Under the pieces are notes generated by a model that had not been told where the DNA came from, searched no databases, and saw nothing but the letters and a program-made list of their open reading frames with translations. From contig NZ_LAVL01000007.1 in NCBI RefSeq assembly GCF_001083785.1, positions 62,001-126,000 of the forward strand: a stretch of 64,000 nucleotides of DNA, written 5' to 3'. How positions within the stretch are numbered: position 1 is the stretch's first letter; each line of letters opens with the position of its first letter. Origin of the DNA: Nonomuraea sp. SBT364 (GTDB taxonomy: Bacteria; Actinomycetota; Actinomycetes; Streptosporangiales; Streptosporangiaceae). Of the stretch, positions 1 through 9,172 are shown piece by piece. The translations under genes and the position numbers were made by a program.

Positions 1-186
1 GAGTGCCTGACCTGCGGCTACGTCGGCTGCTGTGACACCTCTCCCGGCCGGCACGCCGCCGCGCACTGGGCCGCGACCGCCCACCCGGCGACCGCCTCGC
101 TGGAGCCCGGCGACCGGTGGGGCTGGTGCTACGCCGACCGGCGCTACCTCAGGTCCGTACGGCGGGGCCGCCGGATCACCGCGTAA
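1..186 (+). CDS. UBP-type zinc-finger protein (3' end only)
   Basis: Reading frame 1 is open from the window edge to a TAA at 184-186 and gives 61 residues. The visible pattern is CLTCGYVGCCD, then H, AAH and a closing WGWCYAD segment. This matches the C-terminal half of the UBP-type zinc finger found in small stand-alone bacterial proteins, where Cys and His residues bind zinc and, in eukaryotes, the fold binds ubiquitin C-termini. The bacterial role is unknown. The last 11 bases overlap the 3' end of the opposite-strand LuxR gene, so the two genes converge. The start lies outside the window. Confidence 0.75.
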   Translation, partial: ECLTCGYVGCCDTSPGRHAAAHWAATAHPATASLEPGDRWGWCYADRRYLRSVRRGRRITA

Positions 187-2977
187 CGGAGTCGTGTTCG
201 AGGACCATCCGGGTGAGTTCGACCCGTGAGCTGATCCCGAGTTTGGTGAAGGCGTGCCACAGGTGGGTGCTGACGGTGTGCGGCGACAGGAAGAGCCGCT
301 CGGCGACCTGCTTGTTGGTGGCGCTGCCCGCGACCAGCTTGACGATCTGCAGTTCGGAGACGGTGAGGCTGTCCCAGCCCGCGGTGGGCCTGCTGGGGGC
401 CTCGCGTGATCGTCGCTCCCCCAGGCTCCTGAGGCGATCGCGCACGCGGGAGGCGTCACCCTCCGCGTCCGCCTGCTCGTAGAGCCGCAAGGCCGTGTCC
501 AGATGGACGATCGTGCCCGTGTCCTCCAGAGCTCCCGCCAGCACGAGCGGCCGGGGGATGTCCTGGTACAGCTCTATGGCGTCGGCCAGCAGAGCGACGT
601 CGCCGTCCACAAGGGCGCGGGCGTGCAGGGCCGTGGCCGCGTAGATCGGGATGCCGGGGTTCTCGCGGTGACGAGTCTCGGCGAACTCGGTGACCAGGGC
701 TGCGCGGGCATCGTCCCCCGCCCTCAGCGCCATTCTGACGAGGACGGGCTCGTCGGCCGGGTCGGGCGGGGAGGCCAGCGGCGAGGTCGGGCGATAGTAG
801 GAAGCCGCGGCGTGGCCGGTCAGCTCCATCGCCAGGGCGAGGTCACCCTCGGCGGCGGCGATCTGCGCGGCCAGCCACGCTCCCGCCCGCCGTACCTGCC
901 CGGCCTCGGCCCCCATGATGGACGCGGCGAACTCCCGGCCGCGCGCCAGGTCCTGCGGGTCGCCGGTGTGCAGGGCGACGCGGCCGAGCACGTATCGGGT
1001 CGAGACGTCGTCGAAGTTGCCAGGACCGACTTCGTCGGACATGGCCAGGACCGCTTCGGCCTCGGCGCGCGCGTCGCTGAGCCGCCCCGCGTCCAGGTAG
1101 ATCCGGCAGCGCGCCATCCCGAGCATCCTCAGCATGCCGGCCTGTCCGTGATGCCGTGCCCGGCGTACGCCGTCGTCCGCCTGGCCAAGCGCTTCTTCCA
1201 CCCGCCCCAGCGTGGTGAGCAGCAGGGCTCGCCACACGCCAGGCAGCCACAGCCCTCCGGAGTCGACGTCGCGAGCCGCGGCGACCGCTTGGTCGATGAG
1301 GTCGACAGCACCGCGGGCGTCGAGCCGGCGGTTGGCGATGATCGAGCTCACGCCCAGCAGCGTGGCCCGTGACGCCTGATCGGCCGCCTGGTTCGCGGTG
1401 GCCAGCGCGGCTGGGATCAGGTCTTCCGCCTCGGCAGTCTCATCGGCGTCCATGAAGGCGAGGTTGAAGGCCAGCATGGCCATCAACTGGGCACGGGTGC
1501 GGGGCGGGAGCCCCGGCAGGGCCACTCCGGCCCGGCTGTGCCCTACGGCCTCGCTGAAGGAACGCCGGTTTGCCTCGAGCGCCAGGCCGAGCCTGATGCC
1601 CGCCTCGACCTCGACGGGCAGCGGCCGGAGCAGCGCGCTCTCGGCCAGTGCGACGGCTTCGCTCGCGTGGCCCGTCTGGGAGAACAGCGGCAGGGCCTCG
1701 GCGATGAGGCCCGCCTGCCCGAGCGGGTCCAGGGCGGACAGCTCGATCGCGCGGCGGCTCATCTGTACGGCGGCCGACGGTGCGACAACCGCCAGGTCAC
1801 GGACGGCCTGGCGGAGCAGCGTGATGGCGGTGCGGTCGCCGGGCTCGGCGGTCTCAGCCAGGTCAGCGGCGATCCGCGCGACCGGGACGCCCTGAGCGAG
1901 CCGCAGGTCGACGGCCTGGCGGCGGAGCGCCTTGCGCAGGGTTGCGGGCAGGGCCGCCTGGATCGACTCGCGGATCAGGTCGTGGCTGAAGACCAGCGTG
2001 CTGTCGCGCTCGACCAGGAGATCGGCCGAAAGGAGCTCCTCCAACGGTTCCAGCAGCGTGACGGCGGATTCTCCGATCAGCTCGGCGAGCTGGTCGATGG
2101 AGACCGTTCTGCCCAGAACCGAGGCGATCTGCGCGGCCTTCCTGGCCAGTGGGGAGACCTGCTCCAGGCGGTGCTGGACGGAGGCGTGGAACCGCAGGGG
2201 CACGCGCTGCCGGGTCAGCCGGGCGACACCGTCGGCGACGGTGATCCCTCCCTCGTCGAGCATGCCGTTGATCAGCTCGGTGAGCAGCAACGGGCGGCCC
2301 TGGGCCCGCTGTGCGAGCTGCAGGATGGCGCCGTCGGGAGTGGCCGCGAGCAAGTCGCCGGTCATCGCGGCGACCGCCTTGCCCGCCAGGGGGGCGAGCG
2401 TGAGGTGCTGCCCTCCGGGCCGGGCCAGCGCGGAGATCGTGGCGCGGACGTCGGGGCTGAGCGGCCCGGTCCGCGCGGCGAGGATCCAGGCGATGGGGTG
2501 CAAGGACAGCCGGTGCGGCAGGGTGCGCAGGGCCAGCAGGGTGCCCTCGTCGCACCACTGCAGGTCGTCGATGGCGATCACCAGCGGCTCGGCCAGCGCG
2601 GCGCGCTCCAGGTGCTCGTGAAGTTCCTGCAGCAACCAGTACGTCCCCGGAGCCGCCTGGACCGTGCCGGCCGGGATGATCTGGTCGGGGCCGGAGTGCA
2701 GCGCCCCGAGCAGGGCGCCGAAAGGGATGGTCTGCCCATCCGGGTCGCCGCCGCCGTGGATGACGCGCAGCCCCGCCTCCTCGGCCATCTGCCGCGCCTC
2801 GGTGAGCATGCGAGTCTTGCCGATGCCGGGGCTGCCCTGGATGAGCGTCGTCGTGCCCCGGCCGCTGGTCAGTGCGGCAAGGTGGGTACGCAGGGCGGCG
2901 ACTTCGGACTGCCGTCCGCGCAGCCGGTGCCGTCCGTACTCGGCCGAGGCGCCGATCTTCGAATCACGCGCGTTCAC
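176..2977 (-). CDS. Large LuxR-family ATP-binding regulator (LAL/MalT-like)
   Basis: A 933-residue transcriptional regulator. It has an N-terminal AAA-type ATPase with Walker A GSPGIGKTR (about residue 50) and Walker B LVIAIDDLQW. A long helical, TPR-like middle follows, and then a C-terminal LuxR helix-turn-helix (LTVSELQIVK through SPHTVSTHLWHAF, last 65 residues). Length and order fit the LAL family, which activates genes for secondary metabolism or sugar use after binding ATP and an inducer. The GTG start at 2977 follows GGAGGG by 5 bases. It is a clear paralogue of the regulator at 6304-9138: both share an IDDLQWCD/MDDLQWCD box and a near-identical DNA-binding end. The target is unknown; the adjacent degenerate SDR or the second regulator are candidates. 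Confidence 0.9.
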   Translation of the reverse strand: MNARDSKIGASAEYGRHRLRGRQSEVAALRTHLAALTSGRGTTTLIQGSPGIGKTRMLTEARQMAEEAGLRVIHGGGDPDGQTIPFGALLGALHSGPDQIIPAGTVQAAPGTYWLLQELHEHLERAALAEPLVIAIDDLQWCDEGTLLALRTLPHRLSLHPIAWILAARTGPLSPDVRATISALARPGGQHLTLAPLAGKAVAAMTGDLLAATPDGAILQLAQRAQGRPLLLTELINGMLDEGGITVADGVARLTRQRVPLRFHASVQHRLEQVSPLARKAAQIASVLGRTVSIDQLAELIGESAVTLLEPLEELLSADLLVERDSTLVFSHDLIRESIQAALPATLRKALRRQAVDLRLAQGVPVARIAADLAETAEPGDRTAITLLRQAVRDLAVVAPSAAVQMSRRAIELSALDPLGQAGLIAEALPLFSQTGHASEAVALAESALLRPLPVEVEAGIRLGLALEANRRSFSEAVGHSRAGVALPGLPPRTRAQLMAMLAFNLAFMDADETAEAEDLIPAALATANQAADQASRATLLGVSSIIANRRLDARGAVDLIDQAVAAARDVDSGGLWLPGVWRALLLTTLGRVEEALGQADDGVRRARHHGQAGMLRMLGMARCRIYLDAGRLSDARAEAEAVLAMSDEVGPGNFDDVSTRYVLGRVALHTGDPQDLARGREFAASIMGAEAGQVRRAGAWLAAQIAAAEGDLALAMELTGHAAASYYRPTSPLASPPDPADEPVLVRMALRAGDDARAALVTEFAETRHRENPGIPIYAATALHARALVDGDVALLADAIELYQDIPRPLVLAGALEDTGTIVHLDTALRLYEQADAEGDASRVRDRLRSLGERRSREAPSRPTAGWDSLTVSELQIVKLVAGSATNKQVAERLFLSPHTVSTHLWHAFTKLGISSRVELTRMVLEHDSVTR

Positions 2978-3021
2978 GTTGCCCTCCGTTCGGTGACGTC
3001 AATGACGGATGCCGCGCTCGG

Positions 3022-3795
3022 TCAGGTGTCCGGCGATGACCGGTGCCCGTTCTGCCCGGACAGATCGTCATGATCAATGTCCGTGCTGAGCGAGACCGGC
3101 CGCCAGCGGTCGAGCTCCTGGGCCACCTGTTCGAGCTTGGCCTCGACGTGGGCGACGGCGTCGGCGCCGAGTTGCAGCCGAAGCGGCGGGTCGTCGACGG
3201 TCAGGAGATCGACGATGGCGGAGGCCGCCTTGCGCGGATCCCCCGGCCGGTGCGGTTCACGATCGAAGACGGCAGGCACGGTGTTGAACCGGCCGAGTTC
3301 GGCGACGGTCACGCGGACGCCGTCCTCCGCCAGTTCGGCGCGGAGCGCCTCGCACAGCGCCTCGACGGCTGCCATCGAGGCCCCGTGCAGGCCCGAACCG
3401 GCCTGGGCCGAGAACCCGGCGGCCGAGCCGACCACGATGATCCGCCCGGTCTGCTGCGAAGTCAGCACCGGCAGCACGGCGCGGGTCACGGCGAGCATCC
3501 CGAAGACGTTGACGTCGAACACGGCCCGCACCTGCGCGTCCGCCGTCTCCCTCAGCGGGGCGCGTTGGATCGTGGCCAGGTCGTGGACGAGCACGTCGAT
3601 ACGGCCGAAGCGGCTCATCGCCTGCGCGACGGCCGCCTCCGGCCGCGACGGATCCAGTTCCAGAGGGAGGAGTTCGCCGGCGAAGTCCGCTGCCAGGTCA
3701 GAAGCGGCGGCCACCCGGTGCCCTCTCCGGAGCGCTTCGCGGACGACGCGCTGCCCCATGCCGCGCGCGGCTCCCGTGACGAACCAGACGGCCAT
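3022..3795 (-). CDS. SDR-fold protein lacking the catalytic Tyr and Lys
   Basis: A 257-residue short-chain dehydrogenase/reductase fold. The nucleotide-binding TGAARGMG glycine motif is at residue 8 onward, and a Ser is kept in VVGSAAG. Where active SDRs carry YxxxK this protein reads HGASM: His replaces Tyr (codon 3385-3387) and Met replaces Lys (codon 3373-3375). The structural NNAG is HDLA. It may bind NAD(P) but is unlikely to be a normal dehydrogenase. The frame is intact and typical in length, so this is not simple recent decay. A 10-base element CGTGCGATGT on the minus strand lies about 80 bases upstream, shared with the ECF sigma promoter at 11.27 kb. It sits 44 bases from the LuxR gene and may be cotranscribed with it. 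Confidence 0.8.
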   Translation of the reverse strand: MAVWFVTGAARGMGQRVVREALRRGHRVAAASDLAADFAGELLPLELDPSRPEAAVAQAMSRFGRIDVLVHDLATIQRAPLRETADAQVRAVFDVNVFGMLAVTRAVLPVLTSQQTGRIIVVGSAAGFSAQAGSGLHGASMAAVEALCEALRAELAEDGVRVTVAELGRFNTVPAVFDREPHRPGDPRKAASAIVDLLTVDDPPLRLQLGADAVAHVEAKLEQVAQELDRWRPVSLSTDIDHDDLSGQNGHRSSPDT

Positions 3796-3871
3796 ACGTG
3801 TCCACCCGAGGTCGGCGCCTCCCCGGGCGGGAAGCGGTGTGGACCACGGTGTCAGTCCTGGGTGGTGGGAT

Positions 3872-3893
3872 ACATCGCACGAACATGCGATGT
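3872..3893. promoter_or_regulatory. Palindrome and ECF41-like element upstream of the SDR
   Basis: Arms ACATCGCA and TGCGATGT are perfect over 8 bases with a 6-base spacer. On the minus strand it contains CGTGCGATGT followed by ATCCC. The same 10-mer occurs in the two ECF41-type promoter candidates at 11.27 and 11.36 kb, but here the -35 part matches poorly. It is either an operator or a weak member of that promoter set. Confidence 0.4.
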
Positions 3894-3894
3894 T

Positions 3895-6144
3895 TCATTC
3901 GGCTGCTTCGAGCTCCTTGAGCACCTCGGCGGCCTTGTCGCCGTCGCCCTCCTCCTCGTACAGCCGCGCCGCCTCCGCCAGCGCCTCGCGGGCCTCCACG
4001 AGCCGGCCCGCGCACCGCAGCGCGGTGCCGAGCCTGTGCTGGGTGAGCGCCACCGAGAAGGGCAGCGGGTGGACGCTCAGCTGCGGCAGTGCCTGCCGGT
4101 AGGCCTCGACCGCCTCTTCCCAGCGCTGGAGCGTCAGGTAGGTGGTGCCGAGATGGCCCAGAGCGGCCCCGAGCATGTAGGTGGTGATGATCGGGAACCC
4201 GCCGAAGGCGGGGTCACGGAGTTCGGCCACCAGCGCGAGGTTGCGCTCCAGGGCGGCCTCCGGGCGGCCGGCCCGCCGCAGGGCGTGGACCTCGGTGAGC
4301 ACGGCCTGGGGGTAGTACTCCAGATCGCCGCCCCGCAAGGCAAGGCCGGCACCCCGGCGGGCGTAGTCGAGCTCCTGCTCCAGTCTCGCCGGATCGCTGC
4401 GCAGAGCCCAGGCAAGGTGGATCAGAGCCGCTCCCTGCTGGGCGAGGTCGCCGACCTCGCGGGCCAGTTCCAGCGCCTGCGAGGCGCAGGTCTCCGCGTC
4501 CTTCATCCGGCCTTCACACACGTACATCGCCCAGGACAGCTGGTTGATCTGCGCCGCCTCCTCCCGCCGGTCGCCGATGGCCTGCGCCGCAGCGGTGGAC
4601 AGCGTGAACACCTCGACCCAGTGCCCCCACTTGGGCCACATGTCCGGGAACCGGTTCATGGATCCGGCCACCTCGATCACTGTCGCGTGCTCACCGCGTC
4701 GTGCCGCCGAGCGCAGCGCCTCCATCCAGGCCGCGCCTTCCGCCTGCAGCCAGACGCGCGCCTGCGTCCTGCTGTCGAGTGGGACGTGGGAACGCCACTC
4801 CGGCGGCGGCGTGCCGTACTCGGGCTCGAACCAGCGCGCGGCGACCACCGCCACCTCCAGCAGCCAGTGCTCCATCCGCGAGCGCGACGCCTCCCGCTCC
4901 TCGGCCGGCTCCTCCTGCTCCAGCCGGGCACGGGCATACAGCCGGACCAGGTCGTGGAAGCGGTAGCGGCCGGCGTACGGCGAGCTGAGCAGTCCCAGGT
5001 CGACCAATTCCTCCAGCGCGTCCTCCGCGTCGTCGAGCTGGGTCAGGACGGCGGTCATCGGGATGCCGAAATCGGACCCGGCGGCCAGCGCGAGCCGCCG
5101 GAAGGTCTACCGGGCAATGGGGGTCAGCTGCTCGTAGGACAGCGCGAACGCGGCGGCGACATGCAGGTCCCCGGCGGTCAGCGCGTCCAGGCGGTGGTCC
5201 TCGTCGCCGAGCCGACCGGTGAGCTGCCTGATCGTCCAGCCCGGACGGCTCTGCAGCCGGTTGCCCGCGATGCGCATGGCCAAGGGCAGGTGGCCGCACA
5301 ACCGGGCGAGCTCGCCGACGGCGTCGGGCTCGGCCTCCGAGCGGGCCTCGCCGACGATGGCACGCAGCAGCGCGGCCGCCTCCGGCTCGGCGAGCTGGGC
5401 CAGCGGAATCTGGTGCACCCCCTCCAGCCCGGCCAGCGGACGGCGGCTGGTGATGAGAATCATGCTCGGCCCGTCGCCCGGCAGCAGCGGCCGTACGTGG
5501 CTCTCGCTCTCCGCGTTGTCCAGCACGATGAGACAGCGCCGCTCGCGCAGCAGCGCCCGGTAGTGGCCGGCGCGTTCCTGCTCGTCGGCCGGGATGCTGC
5601 GCTCGGCTACTCCCAGCGCCCTGAGCAGCCGCGACAGGCCGTTCGAGCTGGTCAGCGGGGCGGCGTCCATACCTCGCAGGTCGAGGAAGAACCGGCCGTC
5701 GGGAAACAGGTCCGCCAACTGCCCGGCGGCGTGGACGGCCAGCGCGGTCTTGCCCATGCCCGCCGTACCCGAGATAGTGGCGATCGCGGCGGCGTCGTCC
5801 GCGCGGGAGCGCCGGGTGGCCAAGTCGCGCAGCACGCCCAGCTCGCGCTCACGGCCGGTGAAGTCACCAACGCCGCGGGGCAGCTCGCAGATCCCGGCGG
5901 TGGAGGGAGCGGCGCGCGGCCGACCGACGCGGGCGGCTGCGAGGAGCGCGTCGCGACCCGCCTGCGACAGTCGCAGCGCCTCGGCGAGCGCGGCGACGGT
6001 ACGGCCCTGAGGCCCTCGGCTGACGCCGCGTTCCATGTCGCCGATGGCCCGCACGCTCACCCCCGAGGCGTGTGAGAGCCCCTCGATCGTCAGCTCCGCG
6101 GCCAGTCTGTGGGCTCTCAGCAGCGCTCCGAAAGAGTCGCTCAC
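3895..6144 (-). pseudogene. XRE / NB-ARC / TPR regulator split by one in-frame TAG
   Basis: One continuous frame of 750 codons is interrupted only by TAG at 5107-5109 (codon 346). The order is an XRE helix-turn-helix (residues 1-70), then an NB-ARC ATPase with Walker A GTAGMGKTAL, LIVLDNAE, LITSRRPL and a PLAMRIAGNRL box, then winged-helix and TPR repeats after the stop. Such AfsR-like proteins are STAND-type signalling regulators. The reading across the stop (PIAR-stop-TFRRLALAAG) is exactly the normal family sequence, so a single CAG- or CGG-to-TAG change would explain it. The start is GTG at 6144 behind AAGGGAGC. Either a real nonsense mutation leaving a DNA-binding/ATPase fragment, or a sequencing error. 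A re-start at the ATG at 5058 would give a TPR-only protein. Confidence 0.8.
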
Positions 6145-6303
6145 CTCTGCTCCCTTTCCCCGGCAGAAGGCGGAATCGGCTACTTCTGCCTGTCGTTCTG
6201 CCTCGTCCCACAAACGCCCTGTTTGATTCCATTGTCCTACACGATCTCCGCCTGAAAACGGCACCTCTGGCCGAGCGCCACTCCACGGAAACGGAACGAG
6301 CAC

Positions 6304-9138
6304 ATGAGCCTCAACAACGCGGCTGCAGCGGGCTTCTCGGTCCCTTCTGAGCGTCGCCCTGCCGCAGACACCTTCCCCACGATGCCGCTGCGCGGCCGGG
6401 AGCCCGAGCTGTCGGTGCTGCGTGACCGGCTGCGCGACCTGCGGCGAGGGCACGGCGGGGCCGTTCTGATCGAGGGAGCGCCGGGGGCGGGCAAGTCACG
6501 CCTGCTCGCGGAGGTCGCCGATCTGGCCGCGGCCGGCAATCTGCGCGTCAGGGCAGGCGCCGGCGCGCAGGACGGCCATGCCGTACCTTTCGCTCCCCTG
6601 CTGGACGCGCTGCTGGCCGGCCCGGCGCCGCTCGTGGCGCGCGAAAGGTTGCTGGCGCTCAGCGAGGCGGAGGAACAGCGCTTCTGGCTGCTGCGGGAGC
6701 TGCAGCACGAACTGGAGAGAGCCGCGTCGGCTGCTCCGCTGGTGATACTCATGGACGATCTGCAGTGGTGTGACGCGGCCACCCGCAGCGCCCTTCGCAC
6801 GCTGCCCGCACGCCTGTCCGGCCGGCCCATCCTGTGGGTGCTGGCCATCCGCGAACAACATCAGGCCGGTACGGCTCGTGCCTGGCCTGCGGAGCGGATC
6901 GTGCTGCGACCGCTGTCGACGGAGGCTGTGGCGCTGCTGGCCCAGGACATCCTGCAGGCCGTCGCCGAGCCCGTGCTGCTCGAACTCGCCAGGAAAGCCG
7001 ACGGCCGGCCGCTGCTTCTTGTCGAGTTGCTGAACGGGATGCGCGAGGAAGGCGCCATCACCATCCAGAACGGGATGGCGCATCTCACGGCGGCCGGGGG
7101 CATCCCCATGCGCTTCCGCTCCTCGATCCGGCAGCGCCTCGAACGGCTCTCGCCGCTGGCCCGCGACAGCGTCCGCTTCGTGGCCATGCTGGGCCGCGAC
7201 GCCGACGTCGAGGTTCTGGCCGAACTCCTGCGGTGCTCGCCCGTCGACCTGATGGGCCCGCTGCAGGAGGCTCTGCGCGCCGACCTGCTGACCGACCTCG
7301 ACGGCCGGCTCGCCCTGCGCAACGACCTGGTCCGCGAGGCCGTACGGAACAGCGTGCCCGCCGCGTTCAAGGACCTCGTCCGCCGACAGGCCGTCGATGT
7401 GCGGCTGCGGCGCGGCGCAGCCGCCATGGAGGTGGCGGCCGACCTGGCGGAGGTCGCCCAGCCGGGCGACCACGAGGCCGTCTCGCTGCTACGCCGGGCC
7501 GCCACCGACCTCGCGCCCACCTCCCCTGCCGCCGCGGCCGCCCTGAGCGGCCGCGCCCTGGAACTGGCCCCCGCCGACCACCCGGACCGCCCGGCACTGA
7601 TCGCCGAGACCGCCGTCCTGCTGTGGCTGACCGGCCACGACGACGAAGCCCGCGCGATGGCTGCCGACGCCCTGGCCGGGCTGCTGGAACCAGAAGGCGA
7701 GGCGCAGGTACGGCTCAGCCTGGCCAGGCTGTCGAGCCAGCGCTCGTTCGCCGAGGCAGTCAGGCAGTGCCGTGTTGCGCTGGCCCTGCCCGGGCTGTCG
7801 GAGACGACCCTGGCGCACCTGCTCACCCTGCAGGCCCTCGCTCTCATCGTGGCCGGCGACCTGGAGGAGACCGGTCGCGCCGCCGAGGCGGCGCTGCTCG
7901 CCGGCTGCTTCTGCGGCAATCGCGCCATCGAGGCCACCGCGATGGCGGTGGAGGCCACGCTCTCGTTCCACCGCACGGACTGGCGGCATGCCTTCGACCG
8001 GCAGGACGAGGCGGTACGACTGGCGACCGACGCGGGCATCCTGCACTCGCCCTGGATCCCCGGGCCGTCCTGGCAGAGCTTCCTGTGGAGCTCGGCGGGC
8101 GAGCCCCTGCGCGGACTCGAGGAGATCGACCTCGCCCTGGGAAGAGCGCGGGCGCACGGACAGGTCGCCGCAGCGCGCATGTGGTCGCTGTACCGCGTCC
8201 GTATGCTGCTCGACGCCGGCCGGCTGGCCGGCGCCTGTGCCGAGGCGGAAGCCGCCCTGACCGAGGAGGGCGCGCCGGGGAACACCGCCGACGTGACAGC
8301 CCGCTACGCCCTGGGCCGTTCGGCCCTGTACGCGGGTGATCGTCTCGGCATCGCCCAGCTGGCCGCCGACGGCCTGCGCATGACAGGTGACGAGGCTCCC
8401 TTCATCACCAGGGCAGGCTCCTGGATGCTCGCTCTGGTGGCCGATTGCGACGAGGACCCGGCACGCGCCATGGCCCACGCCGCGGCGGCGGTCGCGCTGG
8501 GCCCGGACGGCGCGACCGGGGCGACACCGCTGGACGCGGCCGACGACGTGGTGTTCGTCCGCATGGCCCTGCGCGCCGGTGACCGCGAGGCGGCCGCGCG
8601 CATGGTGCGCGAGGCCGAGGACCGGGCCGGGCGCAACCCCGAATTCCCGTTCCTGACCGCTGTCGCGGAACACGCCCGCGGACTGCTCGACGACGACGCG
8701 GCCCTGCTCTCACGTGCCGCGGAACGGTTCGCCGGCTTCCCCCGGCCGATCGTCCGCGCGTCGGCGCTGGAAGACGCCGGCCGTACCCTGGCGGCCACGG
8801 ACCGGCGGGCCGCCGTCGCCCGCCTGAAAACGGCGTCGGAGCTGTACGAGCAAGCCGGAGCGTTGCGGGACGCGGCCCGGGTGCGGCGGCGGCTGCGCGA
8901 GGCCGGGATACGCCGGCGCGGCCGCAAGTCCGGCGCCGCGCGCGGCTGGGACGGGCTGACCGCCGCCGAATTGCAGGTGGTCAGGCACGTGGCCCAGGGC
9001 GCCACGAACCGGCAGGTCGCAGAGCGGCTGTTCCTGTCGCCGCACACCGTCAACACCCACCTCCGTCATGCCTACACCAAGCTGGACGTCAATTCGCGCG
9101 TGGAATTGACCCGGCTGGTCATGGAACACGACGGCTGA
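6304..9138 (+). CDS. Large LuxR-family ATP-binding regulator (LAL), paralogue 2
   Basis: A 944-residue protein with the same plan as the regulator at 176-2977. Walker A GAPGAGKSR is near residue 58, Walker B VILMDDLQW follows, then a long alpha-helical repeat region, and a C-terminal LuxR domain with SPHTVNTHLRHAYTKL. It is divergent from the interrupted XRE regulator with a 159-base gap. The next gene, a hydrolase-fold protein, starts 34 bases downstream in the same direction and is probably cotranscribed. The purine stretch GGAAACGGAACGAG precedes the ATG. Ligand and target are not visible from sequence. Confidence 0.88.
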   Translation: MSLNNAAAAGFSVPSERRPAADTFPTMPLRGREPELSVLRDRLRDLRRGHGGAVLIEGAPGAGKSRLLAEVADLAAAGNLRVRAGAGAQDGHAVPFAPLLDALLAGPAPLVARERLLALSEAEEQRFWLLRELQHELERAASAAPLVILMDDLQWCDAATRSALRTLPARLSGRPILWVLAIREQHQAGTARAWPAERIVLRPLSTEAVALLAQDILQAVAEPVLLELARKADGRPLLLVELLNGMREEGAITIQNGMAHLTAAGGIPMRFRSSIRQRLERLSPLARDSVRFVAMLGRDADVEVLAELLRCSPVDLMGPLQEALRADLLTDLDGRLALRNDLVREAVRNSVPAAFKDLVRRQAVDVRLRRGAAAMEVAADLAEVAQPGDHEAVSLLRRAATDLAPTSPAAAAALSGRALELAPADHPDRPALIAETAVLLWLTGHDDEARAMAADALAGLLEPEGEAQVRLSLARLSSQRSFAEAVRQCRVALALPGLSETTLAHLLTLQALALIVAGDLEETGRAAEAALLAGCFCGNRAIEATAMAVEATLSFHRTDWRHAFDRQDEAVRLATDAGILHSPWIPGPSWQSFLWSSAGEPLRGLEEIDLALGRARAHGQVAAARMWSLYRVRMLLDAGRLAGACAEAEAALTEEGAPGNTADVTARYALGRSALYAGDRLGIAQLAADGLRMTGDEAPFITRAGSWMLALVADCDEDPARAMAHAAAAVALGPDGATGATPLDAADDVVFVRMALRAGDREAAARMVREAEDRAGRNPEFPFLTAVAEHARGLLDDDAALLSRAAERFAGFPRPIVRASALEDAGRTLAATDRRAAVARLKTASELYEQAGALRDAARVRRRLREAGIRRRGRKSGAARGWDGLTAAELQVVRHVAQGATNRQVAERLFLSPHTVNTHLRHAYTKLDVNSRVELTRLVMEHDG

Positions 9139-9172
9139 CCCGGTACCTCAACGGAAAGGAAGCGGCAACTTC

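Noticed and set aside
1538-3073. A 511-codon plus-strand open frame
   Set aside because: Antisense to the LuxR-type ATPase and of low-complexity composition.
3043-6075. A 1,010-codon plus-strand open frame
   Set aside because: It is antisense to the SDR and XRE/NB-ARC genes. Its translation is rich in Arg, Gly, Pro and Gln with no domain, as expected from GC-biased third positions of the real genes.
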